A DNA stretch of 19,305 nucleotides from Bacillota bacterium (GTDB lineage Bacteria; Bacillota_E; Sulfobacillia; Sulfobacillales; Sulfobacillaceae), in the NCBI GenBank assembly GCA_021802375.1, contig JAKAAL010000006.1:1-19305 (forward strand), given 5' to 3'. The position numbers and the translations under genes were made by a program. Below, in pieces: positions 1 to 6,432 of the stretch (within the stretch, counting starts at the first letter, position 1; each line of letters opens with the position of its first letter). Below the pieces are notes generated by a model that worked only from the letters and a program-made list of their open reading frames with translations, was not told where the DNA came from and ran no database searches.

Positions 1-256
1 TTTCTGCCACCACACACGACACTCCGGCGCCTTTCAAGGCCAAGGGTGCGTGTTCCCGCGAAGATCCGCATCCAAAATTTCGGCCCGCCACCACAATGTC
101 TCCAGGCTGTATCTGCCGAGCCCATTTTGGGCCGAGCCCTTCGAATACATGCTCTGCCAATTGCCGGGGATCGGTAATCGCTAAATACCGGCCTGGTATA
201 ATGACGTCAGTATCAATGTCGTCCCCGACTCGGCACACGCTTCCCTGGAAGATCAT
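1..256 (-). CDS. leuD: 3-isopropylmalate dehydratase-type small subunit (LeuD family, archaeal type), 3' end beyond window
   Basis: This is the first 85 codons of the swivel (small) subunit of an aconitase-family hydro-lyase; the rest lies off the left edge. It starts at the ATG at 256, which overlaps the leuC stop in an ATGA arrangement and has AGGAGGG just upstream, so the two subunits are probably translationally coupled. The family signature [11 protein letters not shown] is at residues 14-24, and the phosphate/carboxylate-binding segment [14 protein letters not shown] is near residues 57-70. In archaeal-type enzymes the residues after RYL form the substrate-recognition loop, typically YLRT or YLVY. 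Here it reads YLAI, so leucine biosynthesis is only the default reading. The partner is the large subunit immediately upstream. The family assignment is firm; the substrate is not. Confidence 0.88.
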   Translation of the reverse strand, partial: MIFQGSVCRVGDDIDTDVIIPGRYLAITDPRQLAEHVFEGLGPKWARQIQPGDIVVAGRNFGCGSSREHAPLALKGAGVSCVVAE

Positions 257-1546
257 TGAGGGCTCCCTCCTTTGGACGCCGAGGTGACCAATGCCGGATC
301 GATAAGATCGCCCGCTACGGCAGCGGCGGCCGCAACATACGCGTTGCCCAGATATACTTCCGCTTCGGCGTGCCCCATGCGTCCACGGAAATTCCGATTA
401 GTTGTCGCCACCGCTACTTCTCCCGCGTCAAGAAGCCCCATGTGCCCCCCAAAACAAGCCCCGCAGGTGGGCGTTGAAACGGCTGCACCAGCATCAATGA
501 GCAGGTCTATTATCCCCTCTTCCATGGCCTTGCGATAGATTTGCTGGGTAGCTGGTACCACAATCAGGCGAGTTCCGCGGGCGACCTTTTTGCCCTGCAA
601 GATGGCGGCAGCCTGTCGCAAGTCTGTCAGAGTCCCATTGGCGCAATTGCCGATATACACTTGGTGAACACGCCGTCTGGCCACCTCCCCGACCGACTTC
701 ACATTGCCGGGGGAATGTGGGGCTGCCACTAAGGGTTGAGATCCCATCTCGACCTGATACGTCGCTCGATAACGGGCAGTGGAATCGGGGGCCACGGCCA
801 AGTTTCCCGGAATGCCGTGTTCGGTCGTCCACTGAGATAAAACCTTGTCCGGAAGCACGATGCCGGCTTTGGCGCCCGCTTCCACCGCCATATTGCAAAC
901 CGCCATCCTTTCATCCATATTCAGGCCGTAAATGCCTTCGCCCCCAAATTCCATGGCCATATACGTCGCACCGTCTACCCCAATTTCCTCTATGACCCGC
1001 AAGATAAAATCCTTGCCGGTCACATACGGACCCCCGCCGCCGGTAAATTCAAAGTATAGGGACTCCGGCACTCGAAACCAAAGCTCGCCCAACGCCATCG
1101 CCGCCGCGATGTCCGTTGAGCCCAAGCCCGTGCCGAAGGCGTTAAAGGCTCCGTAGGTGCAGGTGTGGGAGTCGCCGCCGATGATCAGATCCCCGGGGGC
1201 CACCAAGTTCTTTTCGGGTAGGAGCGAATGTTCAATGCCACCTTGTCCGATGTCGTAAAAATGGTCGACCTCAAAGCGTTCGGAGAACACCCGCATCTCG
1301 TATAACCCATGCGCTGCGGCGATACTGGGCGGTGGTGCAAAGTGGTCGGCCACCAGCACCACGCGTTCCGGGTCAGGGAGCCTGGATGCCCCCATTTTCT
1401 CAAACTGCTGAAAAGCTAGCGGCCCGCTGACGTCGTTAAGCAGCACCCGGTCGACCTGAGCCCGAACAATTTGACCGGGTTGAACCGGTCCGTCGCCGTC
1501 GACACGGGTTCATCAAAATCTTTTCGGAAATGGTGTATCCGGCCAT
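253..1546 (-). CDS. leuC: 3-isopropylmalate dehydratase-type large subunit (LeuC family), frameshifted near N-terminus
   Basis: This is the catalytic 4Fe-4S subunit of an aconitase-family dehydratase that isomerises or dehydrates a 2-hydroxy-acid with the small subunit. The main frame runs 1503-253 and contains [20 protein letters not shown], the cluster-ligand regions IGNCANG and [13 protein letters not shown], and [11 protein letters not shown] near the C-terminus. The longest open frame seems to begin at GTG 1446, but that lacks the conserved N-terminus. The missing part ([14 protein letters not shown]) begins at ATG 1546, two bases after the upstream stop and preceded by AAGGAT. It leaves frame at about 1504-1512, where the main frame resumes as [20 protein letters not shown]. 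So one indel separates a real start from an otherwise intact body. It could be a sequencing error, a recent mutation or, less likely, recoding. The repaired length of about 430 residues suits the archaeal-type family. Confidence 0.85.
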
Positions 1547-1548
1547 AA

Positions 1549-1977
1549 TCAGGATCCTTGCCCACCCGCCGACAATCCCGCTTGTGCGCAGACCATATCC
1601 TGGTTGTAATGCCCCCCCGAGCATCCGATGCCTCCAACCACCCGGTCATTCACCAGAATCGGGTAACCTCCGCCGAACACCACCAATCGCGGCGTGTGCG
1701 GAATGCCAGCCCGGAGCGGCGCGTCATCTTTAATAAATTCATGCCACTGATCGGTGGGAATCCCAAAACTCGCAGCGGTCCAAGCCTTGTTTTGGGCAAT
1801 GTCGACACTTAAAAGTTTAGCGCCGTCCATCCTTAAAAACGCTTTCAAAATTCCCGAATCGTCGACCACCGCAATGACCATAGGAACACCAATTTCCTCC
1901 GCTTTGGCCGCCGCCGCATTCACCATGGTCTGGGCAAGTTCGGCCGTAATACTGAACTTTTCGAATGTTTCACGCAT
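1549..1977 (-). CDS. GlcG/HbpS family (DUF336, heme-binding-type) protein
   Basis: The 142-residue protein matches the HbpS/GlcG fold. It has the N-terminal helix TAELAQTMVNAAAAKAEEIG, the strand MVIAVVDDSGILKAFLRMDGA at about 33-53 (a stretch typical of the family), AQNKAWTAASFGIPT, and the C-terminal glycine-rich FGGGYPILVNDRVVGGIGCSGG. No signal peptide or membrane segment is visible, so it is probably cytosolic. The ATG at 1977 has AGGAGGAGAA directly upstream. It is the first gene of a three-gene operon and leuC begins 2 bp after its stop. Relatives occur beside glycolate oxidase (GlcG) or bind heme (HbpS), and some are found beside dehydratases or other carboxylate-degrading enzymes. 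Its biochemical role here is unknown; the fixed pairing with the dehydratase suggests an accessory role in the same pathway. Confidence 0.88.
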   Translation of the reverse strand: MRETFEKFSITAELAQTMVNAAAAKAEEIGVPMVIAVVDDSGILKAFLRMDGAKLLSVDIAQNKAWTAASFGIPTDQWHEFIKDDAPLRAGIPHTPRLVVFGGGYPILVNDRVVGGIGCSGGHYNQDMVCAQAGLSAGGQGS

Positions 1978-2283
1978 CGATTCTCCTCCTCTTGTATAGT
2001 TCTTCTGGTAATACTCCTCGGTCCTGCTTTTTATGCAGGGTGCGTCTCGCCACCAAATTCTCCAATCACGGAGTCGACCGGCATGACGTCACCGTGCTTT
2101 AAGGCAATGTCTTTGAGCCCAAGGCAGATGAGTCGGACCAAACCGGGTCTAGGGGACCCCCCGGTGACCGGTCAACGTCGACCGTTCAATAGTTCGTAGG
2201 CTTCCGTCTCCACGTTCCTAGACCCACTGTGACCCTTTCGAGGTAACGACATGTGCCATGCGTATAGAGGAAAGCCCACTGAC
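1978..2283. other. Intergenic region upstream of the glcG-like/leuCD operon, with an unassigned 46-codon open frame
   Basis: These 306 bases separate two minus-strand genes. I searched for a T-box (the AGGGTGG-type antiterminator box usual before branched-chain amino-acid genes in Bacillota) and saw none. A weak minus-strand promoter-like pair, TTGGTG-N17-TAAAAA, lies roughly 2030-2060. A minus-strand frame open from 2171 to a stop at 2031-2033 reads GLVRLICLGLKDIALKHGD followed by VMPVDSVIGEFGGETHPA. It looks protein-like but has no ribosome-binding site or convincing start, so I treat it as a possible gene remnant. No terminator with a T-tract was found after the CBS-ACT gene. Confidence 0.4.
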
Positions 2284-2916
2284 TTACGCGGAGTGATGTT
2301 CGGATAAAATTTGAATTTTATGTCGCTCTAAAGCGTGCCGCGCCACACTCGCGTCCTTGCGATCCACCCGCAACACCAAGTGCACCCATTTTAGCGTCTT
2401 CGGGTCCGACAAGGTAATGGCCGTAATATTAACCCCAGCTCGACCAACTACATCGGCAACATGGGCCAACTGGCCCGGTTCATCCGTTAGGGCCAAGGAA
2501 AACCGCACCGATTCGGTGTCATTGAAACCTGTAATTTCTCTGAGGTAGTTGTTGACTTCCTGCCATGAAATCAATCCCGCCGGATTCCCATGACGATCAA
2601 GGACTACCACGGCCTTTTCTCCGCGGTAAAGCCAATTGACCGCTTCTTCCACTGGCGTACCCGCTGCCAAACACTTAGCGACATGAACATAGTCCTTAAT
2701 CGGGTTTTTAAGAATGTCTTCAGAATCGGCTCCGTGTGACAGCCAGTACTCAGCAAAGGCCTCGAGCAAGTTCACCCGGGCCACCACACCGACTAACTTG
2801 CGGTCGCGGGTTGTCACCATCAAAGCCGGTCGCTCCTTAAATCGTTCGAGTGCTTCCGATACCGGGCCATCTTGGTCTATCGCCGAAAACGGATTCATAA
2901 TGGCTTCGACAAACAT
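2284..2916 (-). CDS. CBS-CBS-ACT domain protein (AcuB-like)
   Basis: This is a 210-residue soluble regulator-type protein. Residues 1-130 form a CBS pair: IMNPFSAIDQDGPVSEALE opens CBS1, LVGVVARVNLLEAF closes it, and GTPVEEAVNWL with GEKAVVVLDRHGNPAGLIS forms CBS2. Residues about 140-205 form an ACT domain (SVRFSLALTDEPGQLAHVAD, then GVNITAITLSDP). CBS pairs usually bind adenine nucleotides and ACT domains bind amino acids, so it probably senses energy or metabolite state. The same architecture occurs in Bacillus AcuB, whose molecular function is unsettled. The ATG at 2916 has AGGAGGCGG upstream. It stands alone, with about 300 bp to the next gene on one side and about 480 on the other. Its target cannot be told from the sequence. 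Confidence 0.88.
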   Translation of the reverse strand: MFVEAIMNPFSAIDQDGPVSEALERFKERPALMVTTRDRKLVGVVARVNLLEAFAEYWLSHGADSEDILKNPIKDYVHVAKCLAAGTPVEEAVNWLYRGEKAVVVLDRHGNPAGLISWQEVNNYLREITGFNDTESVRFSLALTDEPGQLAHVADVVGRAGVNITAITLSDPKTLKWVHLVLRVDRKDASVARHALERHKIQILSEHHSA

Positions 2917-3250
2917 TTTACCGCCTCCTATTTAGTCTACGAAAAAGATTTCGCCTAAATTGAACAAATTCCTGCTATGTTTCGAATTCAATTGAACCAT
3001 CACGATAAAAATGACTCTATAAAAGAAAGGCCTCAGAAACCACCAAGTTGCCGGCTCGGGTCAGGGGAGCATCATTAATGCCCCCTAGATTTACCGGCGG
3101 GCACAAATCACCGATGGGGTCAGCACGCGGGCCGACTCGTCGACATTGCGGACTATGCCGCAAGCTCAGTACTGCCGTCCGGCATGCCCTTCATCAAGCC
3201 GCTTGAACAGCCCGTGACCGCGCTATCAACACCACGTAGCCCGCTCCCGC

Positions 3251-3279
3251 TAAAAAAGGCCACAGAAATCTGGTGGCCT
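3251..3279 (-). terminator. Rho-independent terminator, minus strand
   Basis: Read on the minus strand, AGGCCAC (3279-3273), a 9-nt loop and GTGGCCT (3263-3257) form a perfect 7-bp stem followed at once by six T residues (3257-3252). On the plus strand the stem is preceded by the A-run and followed by GGTAAAA, so it is directional. The nearest minus-strand genes that could feed it are the OxlT-like carrier and the 51-residue membrane protein, which implies a transcript running antisense through the 81-residue gene. Confidence 0.6.
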
Positions 3280-3325
3280 GGTAAAATATATAAAATTTCT
3301 ATAAATCATCATAGAATGGCCTCTG

Positions 3326-3354
3326 TTGTTCGTTCAGCCCTCGGGTCCTAGACT
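3326..3354 (+). promoter_or_regulatory. Sigma-A-like promoter for the 81-residue membrane protein
   Basis: TTGTTC (3326-3331) and TAGACT (3349-3354) are separated by 17 bp. The start of transcription would be near 3361, giving a leader of about 33 nt with GGAGG at 3381-3385 before the ATG at 3394. The -35 box is only half-consensus, so position and spacing carry most of the weight. Confidence 0.45.
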
Positions 3355-3393
3355 AAGACCAGAGATACGAACTGATTGAAGGAGGCGTTAACC

Positions 3394-3639
3394 ATGATTT
3401 CACCATTCACTTCACTACAGACCCCGCAACTGCTTCACGCTCTGACCACGAACAACCCCGTGTCGATGGTATTGCTCGGATTGTCGCTCGCAGTATTCTT
3501 TGTCATGCTTGGGGTAGCCATCACGACCTCGCGCTTTACCCAAAAGCTCGGTGGTTCTACAAAACTCGTACACCAAGATGCCGTTGTCCGGTTCCCCACT
3601 AATAGCTCCGACATCGTCAAGGAAGCCCGTCGCGGCTAA
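3394..3639 (+). CDS. Small single-pass membrane protein of unknown function
   Basis: This encodes 81 residues. I place the start at ATG 3394 because GAAGGAGG precedes it by 8 nt; an in-frame TTG at 3376 lies upstream of the ribosome site. After a short polar N-terminus, residues 22-45 (PVSMVLLGLSLAVFFVMLGV and on) form one strongly hydrophobic segment. The C-terminal 36 residues are polar and basic-ended (SRFTQKLGGSTKLVHQD, EARRG), so by the positive-inside rule the tail is probably cytoplasmic. No cysteine, lipobox or known motif is seen. It lies tail-to-tail with a 51-residue membrane protein (22 bp gap) that follows the OxlT-like carrier, so a role with that carrier is possible but unproven. 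I do not recognise the family. Confidence 0.72.
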   Translation: MISPFTSLQTPQLLHALTTNNPVSMVLLGLSLAVFFVMLGVAITTSRFTQKLGGSTKLVHQDAVVRFPTNSSDIVKEARRG

Positions 3640-3661
3640 TCTAATCCACTGCAGGTTTGAG

Positions 3662-3817
3662 TCAGTCTTTCTTGCGGCGCCACATCATCCAAAAGAAGAC
3701 TGCAGTGCGTGAGACGATAGCACCGGCCAATACCAATCCGATGAGCCACCAAGGAGTTTTTTGAATGCCGAGCAGGTGAAATGGCGTGGTAGCAGCAAGG
3801 TTAAAGTACTCGCGCAT
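3662..3817 (-). CDS. 51-residue single-pass membrane protein, putative small subunit of the adjacent MFS transporter
   Basis: This short gene begins at ATG 3817, with GGAGGT 7 nt upstream, and ends with TGA at 3664-3662. The protein opens MREYFNLAATTPFHLLGIQK, continues with one tryptophan-rich hydrophobic segment (PWWLIGLVLAGAIVSRTAVF, about residues 22-45, with an arginine at 37), and ends WMMWRRKKD, a strongly positive tail suggesting a cytoplasmic C-terminus. It is the next gene after the OxlT-like carrier on the same strand, separated by 82 bp that contain a strong stem-loop. Short one-helix proteins next to OxlT-type MFS carriers are known and are annotated as MFS transporter small subunits. 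I infer that role from size, topology and position, not from clear sequence identity. Confidence 0.75.
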   Translation of the reverse strand: MREYFNLAATTPFHLLGIQKTPWWLIGLVLAGAIVSRTAVFFWMMWRRKKD

Positions 3818-3848
3818 TATCGTGACCTCCCGTTTTCCAAGATAGTAA

Positions 3849-3880
3849 TCGGGATCTCATGCATCACCATGAGATCCCGA
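3849..3880 (-). repeat. Strong stem-loop between the MFS carrier gene and the 51-residue gene
   Basis: CGGGATCTCATG (3850-3861) and CATGAGATCCCG (3868-3879) form a perfect 12-bp stem with a 6-nt loop; the outer T-A pair 3849/3880 makes 13. Neither side is followed by a proper T-tract (the minus strand continues ATTACTATCTTGG), so it is probably an mRNA-processing, stability or partial-attenuation element rather than a full terminator. It would set different levels of the carrier and the downstream small protein from one transcript. Confidence 0.65.
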
Positions 3881-3899
3881 CCCGAAACTAGTCAGACCT

Positions 3900-5303
3900 T
3901 TAGGCAGGGGGACTCATGTCGCGCACTGGTGAGCGGTCGAAATCGGCTCCCATCGCGCGACGGACTTCCTCTTCTGTAGGTGGTGCAAAGAATATTGCGG
4001 CGATGGCAGCGGCGCCCAAAGCCATCAGACCTCCGACAACAAAGGCCCAAGTGTAGCTTCCGGTCCCGGTAATGAGGTAAGCTGCAACCACACCACCGTA
4101 AACACCACCGACAATTTTCGCCGCGTAGATGGTCCCGTAGTTCTCCGTCTGGTGGTCCGTGCCGAAATAGTCACTGACCATCAACGGGTTCAACACAAAC
4201 AACGAGCCGGAGGTTCCGCCTGAGAGTAGGGCAAAGATGACGAAGGGAATCGCCAGATGAAGGCGCCCTGTGACAAGGGACCCGATCGTTGTCACACCCA
4301 AGAGGCTATACACGACTACTTCTGCCCATCGACGGCTAATCCGGTCCGATAAGAGACCGACGAGCGGTCGCCCAATCCCGTCGGTGAACGCGAAACCAGT
4401 CGCCCCAGCAATAATTGCGACCGATCCAAGATGGACAGCCACAGCAAAGGGATAGTAGAATCCGACACCAAACAGTGAGGTTCCCGCAATCAGCAAGAAT
4501 TCTAGGACCATCCAGGGCGGTTTAGAAGTCCGCCACATTTGCCGGGTGGTCATTTGGCGAATAGCTGGGGGATTGTACTTCAATGCCCATGCAGCTTTGG
4601 TCTTAGAAAACTCAATGGGGTCGACTTCTGCTGGCCACCAGCTTTTCGGCGGATCTTTGAACCAGAAGCTAATGATGATCAAACCGCCGCCCAAAATGGC
4701 ACCGGTCAGGTACAAGATGGTAAGAAAGTCATGGGTATTAAACGACGTGGCGTAGAGAATAATGAACGGGACGGCACCATAAGCCCAACCGCCATCCACA
4801 AATCCAGTCCGCCAGCCTTTCTTTTCAGGATACCACTTCCCTACGGTGTTCACACAGGTGGAGTAGACCAATCCTGATCCAATACCTCCCAGCGCGGCAT
4901 AACCGGCATAGGCAATCCATGGCGCGACCGAGTGCGCCAAGAAAAAGTATGCCAGTGCAACCAAAATACCACCGACCAACATCGCGGTCTTTGGTTTCCA
5001 CCAGGTGGCTCGCTCGCGAAACCGCCCGTTGAAGTACGAAACGCCGGCCTCAAAGGCCACATACACGGAGTAGTTCCAAAATGCTGTCGTTAGGCTCCAG
5101 TGATACTGATGAGCCACGGTCGCTGATGCCGCTCCCCAACCATATTCCAAGGTAGAGGCCAGCATCATGCCGATCCACGGTAAGAGAATCATCACAATTC
5201 GGCCATAGCCCATGATGTCCTTGGGAGACTCTCCTACACGATAGACGCGGCCTTTAGCATCCCGCACTTCTCGGTACGGGACATTACTTGACGCGACTGC
5301 CAA
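3900..5303 (-). CDS. OxlT-family (oxalate/formate antiporter-like) MFS transporter
   Basis: This is an integral membrane carrier of 467 residues with about 12 hydrophobic segments. An open frame extends to 5405, but I place the start at TTG 5303: AAAGGGAG lies a few bases upstream, and the extra N-terminus (MINSDAGTVISEPN and on) looks non-coding. The mature N-terminus (MAVASSNVPYREVRDAKG) is polar and cytoplasmic. Family features are the aromatic, glycine-rich first helices (GWGAASATVAHQYHWSLTTA), GGIGSGLVYSTCVNTVGKWY with YPEKKGWRTG (typical of the OxlT group), a motif-A-like GRPLVGLLSDRISRRWAE, and GGTSGSLFVLNPLMVSDYFG. Relatives exchange oxalate for formate or carry other small carboxylates. 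The substrate here is inferred only. It is followed on the same strand by a 51-residue membrane protein. Confidence 0.85.
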   Translation of the reverse strand: MAVASSNVPYREVRDAKGRVYRVGESPKDIMGYGRIVMILLPWIGMMLASTLEYGWGAASATVAHQYHWSLTTAFWNYSVYVAFEAGVSYFNGRFRERATWWKPKTAMLVGGILVALAYFFLAHSVAPWIAYAGYAALGGIGSGLVYSTCVNTVGKWYPEKKGWRTGFVDGGWAYGAVPFIILYATSFNTHDFLTILYLTGAILGGGLIIISFWFKDPPKSWWPAEVDPIEFSKTKAAWALKYNPPAIRQMTTRQMWRTSKPPWMVLEFLLIAGTSLFGVGFYYPFAVAVHLGSVAIIAGATGFAFTDGIGRPLVGLLSDRISRRWAEVVVYSLLGVTTIGSLVTGRLHLAIPFVIFALLSGGTSGSLFVLNPLMVSDYFGTDHQTENYGTIYAAKIVGGVYGGVVAAYLITGTGSYTWAFVVGGLMALGAAAIAAIFFAPPTEEEVRRAMGADFDRSPVRDMSPPA

Positions 5304-5706
5304 TCTACACACTCCCTTTCTCGCTATACGTTCCCAACATCCCCTCATGAGCGTCCAAGGGAGGTTTGGCTCCGAGATTACTGTTCCGGCGTCGGAATTT
5401 ATCAACCATTCGGAATTCTCTAGGGAAAATAGCTCCTAAACGGTTTCCGGGTAAACCTTGGACGAACACACCCCGTGTCCAACCCAATTTTTGGTACAAA
5501 ACCATAGATAATTGCACAGTACCGATAGTTATTCAGCACTAGTGCGTTTGAATCAACATCATCCTATTAAGTCCCCACAACAATTACAATAATTTATCAT
5601 TATCGATTCGCATAATTCTTCATTATATGTCGGTAAATTGGGATACCGTGGTAATTGCTCAACAGTTTAAACAGGAACCACCTGGACAGGGATGTAGAGA
5701 ACTCTT
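5304..5706. other. AT-rich divergent control region between the MFS carrier and the uracil-DNA glycosylase
   Basis: The stretch holds the 5' ends of two divergent genes, and 5521-5650 is clearly richer in AT than its surroundings. Two inverted repeats that could be operators lie on the carrier side: TTGGAC at 5458-5463 pairing with GTCCAA at 5477-5482, and TTTTG-GTA-CAAAA at 5489-5501. I could not fix a convincing -35/-10 pair for either gene; TTGATT on the minus strand near 5552 and TATATG on the plus strand near 5625 are weak candidates. No convincing small gene was seen. Confidence 0.4.
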
Positions 5707-6432
5707 ATGATTAAGGTCATGGATATTAAACCGACTGGCTTTTCAGATCTGTCACAAATTACCGAAGCTGTCGTGTCATGCACTATGTGCGAACGATTGG
5801 TGAACTGGCGGACCGAAGTATCCCAACAAAAGGTTAAACGGTATCGGCACCAAGAATATTGGGGTCGACCGCTACCTGGATTTGGCGACCCCAAGGCCGC
5901 GCTCATGGTGGTAGGCTTGGCGCCGGCGGCGCATGGAGGCAATCGCACTGGAAGAATGTTTACCGGCGACGATTCTGGCACCTGGCTGATACGGGCCATG
6001 CACGCCACCGGTTTTGCCAACCAAATGACCAGTGCGTACCGCGAGGACGGCCTCCAATTAGTCAGGGCCTATATCACCGCCGCCGTACGCTGTGCCCCAC
6101 CCGATAACCGCCCCACGGTCGATGAATTTCGTAACTGCCGGCCGTATCTCATTGCTGAACTTGACGTGATTCAACCTTGTGTAATCCTGGTACTAGGGCG
6201 AATGGCGTACGAAGCAGTAAGAACCCATTATCGGGACCGAGGCCTCGACGTGCGGCATTGGAAATTTTCTCATGGCACTCAAATCGAGATACCAGGGGTG
6301 CGCCCTACCGTCCTAATCATTTCATACCATCCTAGTCGCCAAAATACCCAAACTGGTCGATTGACCCGTGAAATGCTGCACTCTGTTTTTGAGACCGCAC
6401 GGTGTCTGATTGCGGAACGGGAACCGCGTTAG
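5707..6432 (+). CDS. Family-5 (UDGb) uracil-DNA glycosylase, 4Fe-4S
   Basis: This is a base-excision repair enzyme that removes uracil (and in UDGb enzymes often hypoxanthine and other deaminated bases) from DNA. The 241-residue protein has GLAPAAHGGNRTGRMFTGDD at residues 70-89, the family-5 form of motif 1, and the C-terminal motif YHPSRQNTQTGRLT. Four cysteines at 25, 28, 129 and 144 are spaced as the iron-sulfur ligands of the thermophile families. The start at ATG 5707 has only a weak ribosome site; ATG at 5719 preceded by AAGGTC is an alternative. It is transcribed alone, divergent from the MFS carrier, and its TAG overlaps the stop of the convergent SDR gene by 4 bp. Such enzymes are common in thermophiles and acidophiles, where cytosine deamination is rapid. 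Confidence 0.92.
   Translation: MIKVMDIKPTGFSDLSQITEAVVSCTMCERLVNWRTEVSQQKVKRYRHQEYWGRPLPGFGDPKAALMVVGLAPAAHGGNRTGRMFTGDDSGTWLIRAMHATGFANQMTSAYREDGLQLVRAYITAAVRCAPPDNRPTVDEFRNCRPYLIAELDVIQPCVILVLGRMAYEAVRTHYRDRGLDVRHWKFSHGTQIEIPGVRPTVLIISYHPSRQNTQTGRLTREMLHSVFETARCLIAEREPR

Larger units (their letters stand above)
2917..3393. other. Long intergenic region with a perfect palindrome, repeated AATTGAAC boxes, a bulged hairpin and an unidentified open frame
   Basis: Upstream of the CBS-ACT gene are a perfect palindrome TTCAATTGAA at 2987-2996 and two copies of AATTGAAC starting at 2958 and 2990, 32 bp apart (about three helical turns); these could be operator sites. A bulged hairpin (GGGG-A-GCAT pairing with ATGCCCCC) lies at 3064-3085. 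From about 3079 to 3360 one plus-strand frame stays open and reads RLVDIADYAASSVLPSGMPF and onward, with no start codon or ribosome site in a sensible place; it may be the remnant of a lost gene. Two sites 230 bp apart (3025-3037 and 3254-3267) share AAAGGCC-N-CAGAAA. No transposase or terminal repeats could be identified. Confidence 0.4.

Noticed and set aside
494..898. A 134-residue minus-strand open frame inside the dehydratase large-subunit gene
   Set aside because: It lies wholly within the well-supported leuC reading frame, has low-complexity, Arg/Ser/Gly-rich composition and no family motif.
1978..2283. T-box or other riboswitch controlling the LeuCD-like operon
   Set aside because: No AGGGTGG-type box, specifier stem or terminator/antiterminator pair could be found by eye.
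3064..3085. Bulged GGGG/CCCC hairpin as a terminator
   Set aside because: It is not followed by a T-tract on either strand and the stem is interrupted; it is noted only within the intergenic entry.
5304..5405. A longer N-terminus for the OxlT-like carrier starting at 5405
   Set aside because: The extra 34 residues are not family-like and a good ribosome site lies inside them, just before TTG 5303.
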